Shown: positions 41,703-51,049 of the stretch, piece by piece
How the letters are laid out: each line of letters begins with the position of its first letter
Position numbering within the stretch: position 1 is the stretch's first letter
NCBI GenBank assembly: GCA_030427205.1
Contig: JAUHXC010000019.1
Location: 62,001 to 126,000 of the forward strand
Direction of reading: 5' to 3'
DNA from: a bacterium
GTDB taxonomy: Bacteria; Myxococcota_A; Bradymonadia; UBA7976; UBA1532
DNA: 64,000 nucleotides
Translations under genes and position numbers: made by a program
Notes under the pieces: generated by a model
The model's database searches: none
What the model was told of the DNA's origin: nothing
What the model saw: only the letters and a program-made list of their open reading frames with translations

Positions 41703-43661
41703 TCAGGCGCTCATGTGGCGCGCGACGAAGTCGAGCCACGCCCGATACCACGCGCGCGCGTTGCGCGGGCGCAGGATCCAGTGGTTCTCGTCGGGGAAGA
41801 CGACCAGCTCCGACTCGACGCCGTGCCGCTGCAGATCCTCGAAGAGCAGCAGCGCCTGCGAGACCGGCACGCGGTAGTCCTTCTCGCCGTGCATCACCAG
41901 AGTCGGCGTCTTCCACTTCTCGACCAGCCGGTGGGGCGAGTGCCGGTCGAACTCGGGGTGGGCCGGGTCGATGCCCGCCTGCAACTCGAACCACGCCGGC
42001 CAGTCGCTCGTCCCGTGGAAGGTCGACATGCGGTAGATGCCCGCGTGGCTCACCAGACACCGGAAGCGGTCGCTGCGGGCGCCGATCCAGTTGGTCATGT
42101 AGCCGCCGAACGAGGCGCCCATCAGCGCCACCCGCTCGGCGTCGACGCTCGGATGCACCTCGAGCCGATCGGCGGCCGCCATCACGTCGTCGTAGCAGAT
42201 GCCGCCCCAGGCGTTGTTCCAGATGCCCTCGACGAAGGCCTGGCCGTAGCCCGTCGACCCGCGCGGGTTGGGCAGCGACACCGTATACCCCGCGGCGACC
42301 GCCGTCAGCGCGTTCCAGCGCCAGTGCCAGCCGTCCTCGTGCTGACCGACCGGACCGCCGTGCACCCACAGCAGCGCCGGCGAAGGCCCCGCGCCGGGCC
42401 GATGCACCAGCAGGCCGTGCACCGCCGCGCCGTCCGTGCTCTCGACGGAGAAGTCATCGACGACGACCCCCTCGGCCCAGGCGGCGTCGAAGCCCGAGAG
42501 CGCGGCCAGCCGCTGCGGCGTGCCGTCGTCGATGCGGCAGACCTCCGGCGGATGCAGCAGGCGATCGGTCAGCGCCACCAGCGTGCCGTCGGGCCCGCGG
42601 CGCAGCCGCCGGAACGATCCCGGCGCATCCTTCGCCACCAGCCGCTGCACCGACCCGTCGGCCAGATCGACAGCGAAGGGCACCGTGCGGCCGCGCACCC
42701 CGGCGACGACCAGCGCCCGGCGCTCGGTCACCGCGCAGATGCTCGGGTGCACGTCCCAGTCGCCGGCCAGCGGCGCCGCGCTGCCCTGCTTCAGGTCGAA
42801 GCGCCACAAGGCCGGCCGACCCAGCATGCCGTCGACCCGGGCGTGCAGTTCACCGACCGCCCAGCGCCCGTCCGGCGAGACCGCGAGGCCCTCGATGAGC
42901 GCCCGCGGCGTGGTCGGAATGATCGTCGACGCGCCGGTCTCGAGGTCGAAGGCCAGCAGCTGGCTCTCCGGCAGGCGGTCCGCGCCGGGCTGCTCCCGCG
43001 AGATCACGACCGTGCGCCCGTTGCCCGCCATCGCCCACGGCGAGTCGCGGTGATCCCGATCGGCGTCGGGGGTCAGGTCGGTCCGCTGTTCACCGTCGTA
43101 GACCACCAGATGCGGCGCCGCGGTGGGCAGCCAGTGATCCCACGAGCGCACCGGCATGGTGGTGTAGTGCAGCGTCGAGGGGCCCTTCTCGGCCCGCTCG
43201 ATGCCGTGCTCGCGCTGCTGCCCGTGGGCCACGCCGGGCCAGACCGACGTCAGCACGACCACCCGCTCGCCGCCGCAGGCGAACGCGTCGACCCCCAGCG
43301 GCTCGTCGGTGATCGGGCGCGCCTCGCCGCCGCCGGGCGGCAGCATCCAGACCTGGGTGAAGCGGCCCTTCTCGTCGGTCGGCGTGGGTCGGGCGCTGAG
43401 GAAGAGCAGCGCGCCGTCGGGGCGAAAGCGCGGGCTGCGGTCGTCGGACTCGCCCCAGGTCAGCCGGGTCAGCTCGGCGGCGGGATCACTCGCCGAGATG
43501 CGCCACAAGTCACTGACGTAGCGCGCCTCGTCGCGATCGAGGCGGGCGACCTGCACGGCGAGCCACGCCCCGTCGGGCGCGACCTCCGCCGCCGTCACCC
43601 GGCCCAATCGGGTCAGGGCATCGACATCGAACGCTGCGGACTCTCGCGTATCGGCACTCAC
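41703..43661 (-). CDS. S9 family (prolyl oligopeptidase-type) serine peptidase
   Basis: A 652-residue protein with an N-terminal seven-bladed propeller of TolB/WD-like blades (PRFRPDGALLFLSARPT, DVHPSICAVTERRALVVAG) and a C-terminal alpha/beta hydrolase. The nucleophile motif is GASFGGYMT (GxSxGG), the Asp lies in MHGEKDYRVP and the His in DENHWI, so the triad is complete. By family it is an acylaminoacyl-peptidase or dipeptidyl aminopeptidase, here without a signal peptide and so cytoplasmic. The ATG at 43661 is kept. It is divergent from the two-TM protein gene. Confidence 0.9.
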   Translation of the reverse strand: MSADTRESAAFDVDALTRLGRVTAAEVAPDGAWLAVQVARLDRDEARYVSDLWRISASDPAAELTRLTWGESDDRSPRFRPDGALLFLSARPTPTDEKGRFTQVWMLPPGGGEARPITDEPLGVDAFACGGERVVVLTSVWPGVAHGQQREHGIERAEKGPSTLHYTTMPVRSWDHWLPTAAPHLVVYDGEQRTDLTPDADRDHRDSPWAMAGNGRTVVISREQPGADRLPESQLLAFDLETGASTIIPTTPRALIEGLAVSPDGRWAVGELHARVDGMLGRPALWRFDLKQGSAAPLAGDWDVHPSICAVTERRALVVAGVRGRTVPFAVDLADGSVQRLVAKDAPGSFRRLRRGPDGTLVALTDRLLHPPEVCRIDDGTPQRLAALSGFDAAWAEGVVVDDFSVESTDGAAVHGLLVHRPGAGPSPALLWVHGGPVGQHEDGWHWRWNALTAVAAGYTVSLPNPRGSTGYGQAFVEGIWNNAWGGICYDDVMAAADRLEVHPSVDAERVALMGASFGGYMTNWIGARSDRFRCLVSHAGIYRMSTFHGTSDWPAWFELQAGIDPAHPEFDRHSPHRLVEKWKTPTLVMHGEKDYRVPVSQALLLFEDLQRHGVESELVVFPDENHWILRPRNARAWYRAWLDFVARHMSA

Positions 43662-43799
43662 GTAGGCGCTCTCTGCGTCGGTTCGGCTCGGGCACCGGGA
43701 AGCACATTCGGCGCGCGCTTCGAAGCGGACGCCGGGTGCGGTACATCACCTCATCTTCGGCGATCGGCTCACCCACCGATCGGCCGCGCTGTACGGCGA

Positions 43800-43812
43800 G
43801 GCACAGTGTGCC
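43800..43812. promoter_or_regulatory. 13-bp perfect palindrome upstream of the two-TM protein gene
   Basis: GGCACAGTGTGCC is a perfect inverted repeat around a central G. It sits 39 bases before the ATG at 43851 and is likely an operator in the 189-base divergent gap. Its half-site GGCACA is shared with the elements at 52742-52898. Confidence 0.5.
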
Positions 43813-43850
43813 AGAGCCTAAGGAAATGTTCTATCTCTCCGCGGAGACCC

Positions 43851-44870
43851 ATGGCCAACCCGCCGCCTTTCGAACCGCTCGGCGACCGCCAGCGCAGCTT
43901 CGAGTTCCGCTACACCGTCTTCAACGTCAGCGCGCGCCTCGACGAGCGCCGCCTCGAGGTCAGGGCCGGGGTGCGTACGTCGGCGGCGCCCATCGACCGG
44001 CTCCAGCACCTGCACGTGCACCGCGACGCGGGGCGGGGGGTTGACGAGCTGCTGCTCAGCTACGCGCTGCCCGGCGGCCGCCTGCGCCGGATCCGGGTCT
44101 TCGCCGACAGCGGACAAGCCGGCTTCGACGCCCTGGTCGACGGCCTGCTCGCCCGGCGCCCCGACATCGACATCCGCGAGCTCGACCGGCGGGAGGCCTG
44201 GGACCGCACCGGCTCCCGCGAGCTCGACCGTATCGTGCTGCCGGGCATGATGGCGGTGGCGATCATCGGCCTCGCCCTGATGTTCAGCCCCCGGGTGCTG
44301 CACGGCCTCGATCGCGGAGAGGCCACCATCGACGCCGCCGCCCTCGCCGCCGGCGAGCGCCCCGAGACCCGCAACCTGACCGTCGAGGGCCGGGCGCTGC
44401 TCGACGGGGTGCTCTTCGCCGATCAGGACCCCGGCCGGGCGGACGGGCCGACGACCGCGTGGCTGCCGATCGTCGACCCCGACTGGCGGCCCGGCGAGCC
44501 GGTGGGCGTGCTGCTCGAGCTGCGCAACCGCACCCGCGCCGACATCCTGGCCATCGCCGAGCAGCCGCGCTTCTCGGGGATCCTGCGCGATATCTGGTGG
44601 GAAGGGCTCGATCAGCGGCGCCGGGCGGCGTTCGACAAGCAGGGCCTCGCGCTGACCGCCGACTTGGCCCTCGTCGAGTACGGGGCGACCCCCGGCTCGG
44701 ACCTGGCCATCACGATCGGGGTGATCGGGCTGCTCGGCACGATGATGCTGGCGGTGATCGTGGCGCTGCGGCGGCGGGCGAAAGCCAGCGCGGAGAAAGC
44801 GCAGCGCATCCCGCTCAACCGGCCGCGGGGCATCGCGCTCGATGACGACGACGACGACGATCGGATGTGA
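43851..44870 (+). CDS. Two-TM membrane protein, 339 aa, unknown
   Basis: ATG 43851 (GCGGAGACCC upstream) encodes a 120-residue N-terminal beta-rich domain (FEFRYTVFNVSARLDERRLEVRAG, HLHVHRD, GRLRRIRVFADSGQAGFDALVDGLL), a TM helix (GMMAVAIIGLALMFSPRVL), a 140-residue external domain and a second TM (LAITIGVIGLLGTMMLAVIVAL) followed by a basic tail and a terminal run of seven Asp. The N-terminal part resembles a PH-like fold in pattern only. I do not recognise a family. A strong hairpin follows the stop, between it and the nitrilase-family gene. Confidence 0.7.
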   Translation: MANPPPFEPLGDRQRSFEFRYTVFNVSARLDERRLEVRAGVRTSAAPIDRLQHLHVHRDAGRGVDELLLSYALPGGRLRRIRVFADSGQAGFDALVDGLLARRPDIDIRELDRREAWDRTGSRELDRIVLPGMMAVAIIGLALMFSPRVLHGLDRGEATIDAAALAAGERPETRNLTVEGRALLDGVLFADQDPGRADGPTTAWLPIVDPDWRPGEPVGVLLELRNRTRADILAIAEQPRFSGILRDIWWEGLDQRRRAAFDKQGLALTADLALVEYGATPGSDLAITIGVIGLLGTMMLAVIVALRRRAKASAEKAQRIPLNRPRGIALDDDDDDDRM

Positions 44871-44874
44871 AGGC

Positions 44875-44898
44875 GCCGCCGACCGGGCGATCGGCGGC
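44875..44898. terminator. Convergent 8-bp hairpin
   Basis: GCCGCCGA (44875-44882), loop CCGGGCGA and TCGGCGGC (44891-44898) between the stops of the two-TM gene and the amidohydrolase gene. Confidence 0.6.
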
Positions 44899-44906
44899 CG
44901 AGCGGG

Positions 44907-45773
44907 TCAGTAGGTGACCAGCTCGTCGTAGGCCTCGGGGCGGCGGTCGCGATAGAACTGCCACGTCTTGCGCACCTCGTCGATCATGCCCAGGTCGAGG
45001 TCGGCGACGACCAGCTCGTCGTCGTCCTCCGACGCCTCGGCGAGGAACTGGCCCCGCGGGTTGACGAAGTAGCTGGTGCCGTAGAACTTGCCGATGTTCC
45101 ACGGCGCCTCGGTGCCCACCCGGTTGATCGCGCCGACGTAGTAGCCATTGGCCACCGCGTGCGCCGGCTGCTCGAGCTTCCACAGGTACTGGCTGAGGCC
45201 GGCGACGGTCGCGCTCGGGTTGAAGACGATCTCGGCGCCGTTGAGGCCCAGGCAGCGCGCGCCCTCGGGGAAGTGACGGTCGTAGCAGATGTAGACCCCG
45301 ACCTTGGCGTAGCGGGTCTCGAAGACCGGGTAGCCGCCGTCGCCGGGCTTGAAGAAGTACTTCTCCCAGAAGCCGGCCGTCTGCGGGATGTGCTGCTTGC
45401 GATACTTGCCCAGGTAGGTGCCGTCGGCGTCGATGACCGCAGCGGTATTGTAGTACACCCCGCGCATCGCCTCCTCGTAGACCGAGGCGACGATCACCAT
45501 CTGATACTTGCGGGCGAACTCGGCCAGCCGGTCGGTCGTCGGGCCGGGCACCGGCTCGGCGGCGGCGTACCACCGCGGATCCTGGCTCGGGCAGAAGTAC
45601 GGCCCGTTGAAGATCTCCTGCAGGCAGAGGATCTGCACCCCCTGCTCGCCGGCCTTCTCGATGAAGGGTACGTGCTTCTGGAAGGCCGCCTCCTTGATCT
45701 CGGCGACCGGGCGACTCTCGTCGTTGATCGGGTTGCTGCACTGAATGAGTCCGCAGCGGACGACCTGGCTCAT
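44907..45773 (-). CDS. Nitrilase-family amidohydrolase (beta-ureidopropionase-like)
   Basis: A 288-residue carbon-nitrogen hydrolase from ATG 45773. The catalytic triad is visible: Glu 53 (LQEIFNGPYF), Lys 126 (KYRKQHIPQ) and Cys 163 (VYICYDRHFPEGAR). The NGPYFCPSQ and YNTAAVIDADG motifs fit the N-carbamoyl-beta-alanine (beta-ureidopropionase) or N-carbamoylputrescine amidohydrolase branch, close in length to both. It would release NH3 and CO2 from a carbamoyl substrate in the cytosol. There is no other pyrimidine or polyamine gene in the window to decide between them. Confidence 0.88.
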   Translation of the reverse strand: MSQVVRCGLIQCSNPINDESRPVAEIKEAAFQKHVPFIEKAGEQGVQILCLQEIFNGPYFCPSQDPRWYAAAEPVPGPTTDRLAEFARKYQMVIVASVYEEAMRGVYYNTAAVIDADGTYLGKYRKQHIPQTAGFWEKYFFKPGDGGYPVFETRYAKVGVYICYDRHFPEGARCLGLNGAEIVFNPSATVAGLSQYLWKLEQPAHAVANGYYVGAINRVGTEAPWNIGKFYGTSYFVNPRGQFLAEASEDDDELVVADLDLGMIDEVRKTWQFYRDRRPEAYDELVTY

Positions 45774-45894
45774 GGGCGGCTCCTGGAGGGCACCTTGACG
45801 TGATGGCCGGCCCCGTGCCGACCGGCAGATGGGGGACTGTACGGCGTTGTGGTGACGGCTGGCAAGACGGGCGCCGGGCGGCGGCCCGCGGGGA

Positions 45895-48800
45895 TCAGGG
45901 CGCCGGCGGCAGCGCGCGCAGCCCGCGGCGGATGCGGCGCTCGACGGGCTCGGGATCGAGGCCATCGCCCGGCGCGACGCCCTCGAGCACGTCGCGGGCC
46001 TCCTCGAAGGCCTTGCGGGCCGCGGCGTAGGCCTTGCCCGCGCTCTCGGCCTCACCCAGCGCCGCCAGCCGGCGGGCCAGCCCGAGCTTCGCCGCCGGGC
46101 CGGGATCGCTCTTCAACCGCTTGCGGCTCTCGGCGATCGCCTCGCCGATGAGCGTGCGCGCCTGATCGAGCTGCCCGGTGCGCCCCAGGAACAAGCCCAG
46201 CGCCGCCTTGGCCCCCGCCGCCGCGTCGCCATAGGCCGCCGCGTTCTCCGGATCCTGCTGCGCCAGCTGGCCGAACAGCGCGGCGGCGCCGTCGAACTCG
46301 GCCCGACCGCGGGTGAAGTCGGCGTAGTCCGCCGGGCGACCCTCGGGATCGGTGCGGGTCAGGAAACGCCCCAGGCGCATGCGGGTCTCGGCCAGCTCGA
46401 CGAGCCACGCCACCGGCGGCCGATCGGCCTTGGCCAGCGGCGCGAGCGCGTCGACCGCCGCGGTGATGTGGCGCGCGCGGTCGTCGAGCCCGCGGCGCCC
46501 GGTGGCCATGTCGGCCAGGGTCAGCCGCTGGCGGGCCAGCATCAGCCGCATGCGCGGGTTGTCGGCCTTGGCCTCGACCTGCTTCTCGAGGGCGTCGATC
46601 TGACCGTTGGTCATCAACCGCCGCACGTACTTGCCATCGTTACCCGGCACCCGCGACATCAGCTCGTCCGAGCGCTGCCAGGTATCGAGCACGACGGCCA
46701 TCAGCTCCTCGGCGTTGCGCTCGGCCTGCGCCCGCAGCTTCTCCGAGCGGGCCAGCCGCAGCTCGGCCTGCCGCTGCGCCGCCTCGGCCTCGTTGCGCGC
46801 CTTCTGATCGGCGAACGCCTTCTTCTCGGCCAGATCGAGCTGCTCGGCCTTCGCCCGGAAGCGATCCTGCGACGCCTCGACCTGCCCCTTGAGATCTTGA
46901 ATCTGCGTCTCGTCCCAGAAGACCCAGCCGCCGAGCAGCAGCACCAGCACCGTCAGCAGGAACGCCAGCCGCCGCATGCTCGCCGAGTCCCCGCGGGCCC
47001 GATCGCGCTCGGTGGCCACCTTCGACAGCGCGGCCTGATGATCGGCCTCCCGCTGCGCCTCCTCGCGCTCCTTGCGGGCCAGGGCCGCCAGCTCGGCCGC
47101 CTCGATGAAGCGCCGCACCTCGGCCGGCAGCACCGCGCGCAGCCGCTTGCGCTGCTCGTCGGCCAGATCCTCGCCCGCCAGATGGCCCAGGCGCGCCCCG
47201 CGGGGCAGATCGAGATCGTGCCGCCCGTCCTCGACCCACTTGGCCGCGTCGCGCTCGGCCTCCTCGCGCCGCTCGAGCACCGGGCGGTCGGCCTCGATCC
47301 AGGCCCGCAAGCCCGGCCACAGGCGGATGAGCGCCCAATGCGCCAGCCGCACCCGCCGCTCGCCCTCGGGCCCCTCGATGCGCACCAGCGGGGTATCGGC
47401 GCCGGGGCGCTCCGCCTCGAGCCGCTCGATGACCGCCTCGGCCCGCGGCCCGTCGCCGGCGGCGACCACCGCCTCGGCGTGACCCACCGACGTCGGCCGA
47501 TCCCCCTGCCCCCGGCCCACCTCGACCAGGGCGCACAAGAGCCCGCGGGCGCGGACCCGATCGTCGTTGGACAACGCCGAGATGCGGGCATCACAGGCCC
47601 GGGCGACGCCGTGGGTCAGCGTGCCGAGGCCCTCGTAGGCCTGGATCGACGGCCGCTCGGCGTGCATCAGCGCCGAGAGCATCCAGCACAGCGACGCCGG
47701 GCCGCCGGGCTGCCGCTCCGCGTCGTCGAGCAGCCGTCGGGCCAGCGGCGGCGGCCAGGGCCGGCCGACGATCGCCGCCGGCCCCTCGACGACCGCCTTG
47801 AGCCCCGACCGGGTCAACCCCGACAGCGAGTACAAGGCCCCGTGGGTCGCCAGCAGCCCCGCGGTGCGTGGCAGGCGCTCCTCGATGACCTCCGCCAGAT
47901 CGACCCGCTCGGCGGTCACCAGGAAGAGCCGCTGATCGAAGTCTTCGAGGGCCTCGGCCAGCAGGGTATCGAGCCGCTCGACCGCCGCCGGCTCGACCGC
48001 GCGGCCGTCGACGTCCTCGAGGTGATCGATGACCAGCAGCAGCCCGTGATCGGCGGGCAGCTGCTCCTTGACCAGATCGGCCAGCCCCGAGCGGCGCAGA
48101 TCGCTGCGCACCCGCTCGTGGTCGCCGCCGCCGCGCAGGACGCCGGCGAGCCCCGCCGCCAGCGAGACCAGCGGTCGATCGCCGAGCCGCACCGAGGCCA
48201 CCCGCCACGACGAGGGCGACCCCTGGACCCCGCCGCGCATGACCGCCGGCACCACCCCCGCCCGGGCGAACGCCGTCTTGCCCACGCCCGGCGGGCCGAC
48301 GAGGCGCAGCCAGCGGCGATGCTTGCCGTCGCTCTGCGTGCCCAGCCGGGCCACCGCCTCGCTCGCCTCGCGGTCGCGGCCGAAGAAGTAGCGCGCCTCG
48401 CTCGCCCGGTAGGGCCGCAGCCCGGGGTAGGGATCGATCATCGACCCGGGCACCGGCGGCGGCCGCATCGGATGCTCGCGCAGCCGCGCCACGAGCGCGC
48501 GCAGCTGGGTATCGAGCATCGACTTGTCGTGGGCGAGGTGGGCCACCTCGTAGCGGGTGAGCTGCTCGGCCACCGGCCCCGGATCGAAACCCTCGCGCAG
48601 CAGCGGGATCGTCTCGAGCGAGCGGTTGAGCGCCGCGACCCGCTCGGCGTGATCGAAGCTGGCCCGCGCCCAGTCGAGCGGCGTGCGATCGGTCAGCAGG
48701 ATGAGGTGATGCCGGGCCCACGTCAGCGCGCGGTGGTGGCCCGCCAGCCAGTGATCGCCCGAGCGCACCGACTGCTCGTCGAACCAGACGTCGAGCCCGG

Positions 48801-48906
48801 CCGAGCGCAGGAATTTATGGGTCGCCCGGGCCAGCGACACCGTATTGCGGGCATAGCTGAGGACGACGTCCGGCCGGCGGTCACTGCTCGATTTACGGGC
48901 GCTCAA
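45895..48906 (-). CDS. TIR - nSTAND ATPase - TM - coiled coil/TPR protein
   Basis: A 1003-residue protein if it starts at TTG 48906, which has an exact AGGAGG five bases upstream; ATG 48957 would add 17 residues and lacks one. A TIR domain (11-115; DVVLSYARNTVSLARATHKFLRSAGLDVWFDEQSV, the BB-loop-like segment and HHLILLTDRTPLDWARASFDHAERVAAL) leads to the nSTAND1 start motif PYPGLRPY (159-166) and FFGRD, Walker A GPPGVGKT (204-211) and Walker B LLLVIDHLEDVD (289-300). A TM helix (about 648-665) splits the chain, and a coiled coil and TPR-like helices fill the C-terminus. This is a conflict or signal-perception architecture; the putative catalytic Glu of NADase-type TIRs is not clear. Confidence 0.85.
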   Translation of the reverse strand: MSARKSSSDRRPDVVLSYARNTVSLARATHKFLRSAGLDVWFDEQSVRSGDHWLAGHHRALTWARHHLILLTDRTPLDWARASFDHAERVAALNRSLETIPLLREGFDPGPVAEQLTRYEVAHLAHDKSMLDTQLRALVARLREHPMRPPPVPGSMIDPYPGLRPYRASEARYFFGRDREASEAVARLGTQSDGKHRRWLRLVGPPGVGKTAFARAGVVPAVMRGGVQGSPSSWRVASVRLGDRPLVSLAAGLAGVLRGGGDHERVRSDLRRSGLADLVKEQLPADHGLLLVIDHLEDVDGRAVEPAAVERLDTLLAEALEDFDQRLFLVTAERVDLAEVIEERLPRTAGLLATHGALYSLSGLTRSGLKAVVEGPAAIVGRPWPPPLARRLLDDAERQPGGPASLCWMLSALMHAERPSIQAYEGLGTLTHGVARACDARISALSNDDRVRARGLLCALVEVGRGQGDRPTSVGHAEAVVAAGDGPRAEAVIERLEAERPGADTPLVRIEGPEGERRVRLAHWALIRLWPGLRAWIEADRPVLERREEAERDAAKWVEDGRHDLDLPRGARLGHLAGEDLADEQRKRLRAVLPAEVRRFIEAAELAALARKEREEAQREADHQAALSKVATERDRARGDSASMRRLAFLLTVLVLLLGGWVFWDETQIQDLKGQVEASQDRFRAKAEQLDLAEKKAFADQKARNEAEAAQRQAELRLARSEKLRAQAERNAEELMAVVLDTWQRSDELMSRVPGNDGKYVRRLMTNGQIDALEKQVEAKADNPRMRLMLARQRLTLADMATGRRGLDDRARHITAAVDALAPLAKADRPPVAWLVELAETRMRLGRFLTRTDPEGRPADYADFTRGRAEFDGAAALFGQLAQQDPENAAAYGDAAAGAKAALGLFLGRTGQLDQARTLIGEAIAESRKRLKSDPGPAAKLGLARRLAALGEAESAGKAYAAARKAFEEARDVLEGVAPGDGLDPEPVERRIRRGLRALPPAP

Positions 48907-49063
48907 CCTCACCTCCTGCTCTACGGTGGAGTAGCAGAATTTCGACCGGTCGGCCATTCTTGTCCGGCCAGCGCATACCGCGCTCGACCGTCGATTCGCA
49001 CCCGTCGAGTGTACACGCTCCGACGCGGCGAAACGCCGCTCCAGACGACTTCCGGGAGATCCG

Positions 49064-51049
49064 ATGCTCAAGAGCGATGCCCGCCGACTCGCCGATGCCC
49101 TCGAGGCCCTGCTGCGGGACCACGTGCGGGCCGAACTCGGCGGCTGGTCGCTCGCGACCCGCGACCGACTGCTGCGACGGCTCACCCGCCACCTGCCGCT
49201 GGACGGCGCCGAGAAGGCGTCGGAGTTCGCGCCGCCGATGTGGACGCTGAACGTGGCCCGCAAGGTCGGGCTCTCCCGCGAGCGGGCGGTCGCCCTGGCG
49301 GTGGTCGGCACGGTCTACTTCTCGACGGCCGACCTCGCCGACGACATCGCCGACGGCGACCTGGCCGACGACCCCGACGACATCGGCATCCACGTCACCG
49401 ACGTCTGTCGGCTGACCTTTCTCTATCAGCAGGCCATCGCGCGCGTGCCCGAGCTCGACGCGGCCGGCCGCGACGCGATCGCCGAGACCCTCGCCCGCCT
49501 CGGCCTCGACATGGCCGACGGGCAGGAGCTCGACCTGCGCAGCACCAACGCCATCGAAGGCGCCGACCCGGTCACCATCTCGCGCCACAAGAGCGGCGCC
49601 GAGTTCGCCGCGCTCGGCGAGATGATCGCCATCGCCGGCGGCTTCGATCGCGACGCCTGGCGCGACTTCGGATCGGCGTTCGGCACCGGGGCCCAGATCA
49701 CCTCCGACTACTTCGACCTCTTCCTCGATCCCGAGAGCGACGACTGGGCCGCCGCCAAGCCCACGGTGCCCATCCGCCGCGCCCTGGCCGACCCGCGACA
49801 TCACGCCGCGGTGCGCGGGCTGCTCGCGGGCCGGCGCACCCGCGCCGAGCGCAAGGCGGCGGGCTTGTGGCATCTGGTCCAGGCCGGCGCGGCCGACGGT
49901 CTGCGCGCGGCGCAGGCCGCGGTGCTCGCCCGGCTCGAGGCCGCGGTGCAGCGCACCGGACAAGCCCGCCGCCTGCGAAAGTTCATCGAGCCGGTGGCCG
50001 ACATCGGCCAGGCCATCGCCGAGGCGCTCGACGAGTACCGCGGCGATCCGCGCCCGCCGGTCGGCGACATCGAAGACGAACACCGCCTCGCGCTGCAGCG
50101 CGCCGAGCGCTTCCTCGAGAGCGCGCCCCGGCCCGACGCCCGCGGCCCGGATGGCCTCTGGCTGCCGCTGATGCTGCTCGACGCCGACGCCGCGGCCGGC
50201 GCGGCCGGCGCGGCGATGACGGGCGCGATCATCGAGCCGCTGCTGGCCGCCGTCGACGCGGACACCGGCGGCGCGCGACGCCACCCGCAGCGCGGTGAGC
50301 TGCCGCCGGACGCCGACGCCACCGGGCGCCTGATCCGGTTGGCCGCGGCCGCCGGCCTGGGCGATCACCCGGCCGTGCGGCGGGCGGCCGACACCCTGCT
50401 GTCCGCCTCGCGTCGGGACGGTCTGGTCGAGACCTGGCTCGGCGACCGGCGCCGTTTCCCCGACGCGGGCGAGCTGCCCGGTCAGGTGTGCCCGGTCACC
50501 GTCGCCGTGGCCCTGCGCGGGCTGCTCGCCGTCGACGAGGCGGCCCATCACGGTCAGGCCGTCAAGGGCGCCCTGCTGCTCGCCCGGCTGCTCGAACGGG
50601 GTCCGCCGCAGTGCCGCTCGGCGTTCTACGGCCAGGGGCTGGTGGAGTCCGAGGTGAGCCGCTTCCTGCTCGCCATGCGCGCGCTGCTGCGCGACCGGGA
50701 TCGGGAGGCCGTCGATCGCGCCCTGGCCGCCTCAGCCGCGCGCTCGCTGGCCCGCCTGCGCCTCGACGGACGCATGGGCGACGTCGTCGAGACCGCGGCG
50801 CGGGCGCACGCGCTGTTCGAACTGCACCGCGCGGGTCTGCTCGACACCGCGAACCGCGACACAGCGAACCTCGACGCGATCGCCCGCGCCTTGATCGACG
50901 CCCAGGCCGGCGACGGGGGATATCCCCCCGACGCCTGTTTTCGAGCGCCCGGCGGCGGGGTCGAATACGATGCCCTGGGAGACCGGCGCCTGAGCACGGC
51001 GCTCGTCCGCTGCACCCTCGCGAGGTTCGATGCAAGACGCGGTGATTGA
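49064..51049 (+). CDS. Isoprenyl diphosphate synthase fused to a terpene-cyclase-like toroid
   Basis: A 661-residue fusion. The N-terminal 330 residues are a trans-isoprenyl diphosphate synthase: first Asp motif DLADDIADGD with DDIAD at 93-97, TISRHKSGAEFAALGEMIAIAGG (169-192), second motif GAQITSDYFDLFLD with SDYFD at 214-218 in place of DDxxD, and the KPTVP loop (Lys 232). This is the family that includes ComQ. The C-terminal 280 residues look like an alpha-toroid of the terpene-cyclase/prenyltransferase class, with a QW-like site QAGDGGYPPD (614-623). No class II DxDD is present. The gene overlaps the histidine kinase by 20 bases, so both are co-translated. Product and substrate are unknown; peptide prenylation and small-isoprenoid synthesis are the two main options. 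Confidence 0.75.
   Translation: MLKSDARRLADALEALLRDHVRAELGGWSLATRDRLLRRLTRHLPLDGAEKASEFAPPMWTLNVARKVGLSRERAVALAVVGTVYFSTADLADDIADGDLADDPDDIGIHVTDVCRLTFLYQQAIARVPELDAAGRDAIAETLARLGLDMADGQELDLRSTNAIEGADPVTISRHKSGAEFAALGEMIAIAGGFDRDAWRDFGSAFGTGAQITSDYFDLFLDPESDDWAAAKPTVPIRRALADPRHHAAVRGLLAGRRTRAERKAAGLWHLVQAGAADGLRAAQAAVLARLEAAVQRTGQARRLRKFIEPVADIGQAIAEALDEYRGDPRPPVGDIEDEHRLALQRAERFLESAPRPDARGPDGLWLPLMLLDADAAAGAAGAAMTGAIIEPLLAAVDADTGGARRHPQRGELPPDADATGRLIRLAAAAGLGDHPAVRRAADTLLSASRRDGLVETWLGDRRRFPDAGELPGQVCPVTVAVALRGLLAVDEAAHHGQAVKGALLLARLLERGPPQCRSAFYGQGLVESEVSRFLLAMRALLRDRDREAVDRALAASAARSLARLRLDGRMGDVVETAARAHALFELHRAGLLDTANRDTANLDAIARALIDAQAGDGGYPPDACFRAPGGGVEYDALGDRRLSTALVRCTLARFDARRGD

Noticed and set aside
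49064..51049. Class II terpene cyclase (DxDD) assignment for the toroid
   Set aside because: No DxDD was found in the C-terminal part; only a QW-like site supports the toroid, so function is left open.
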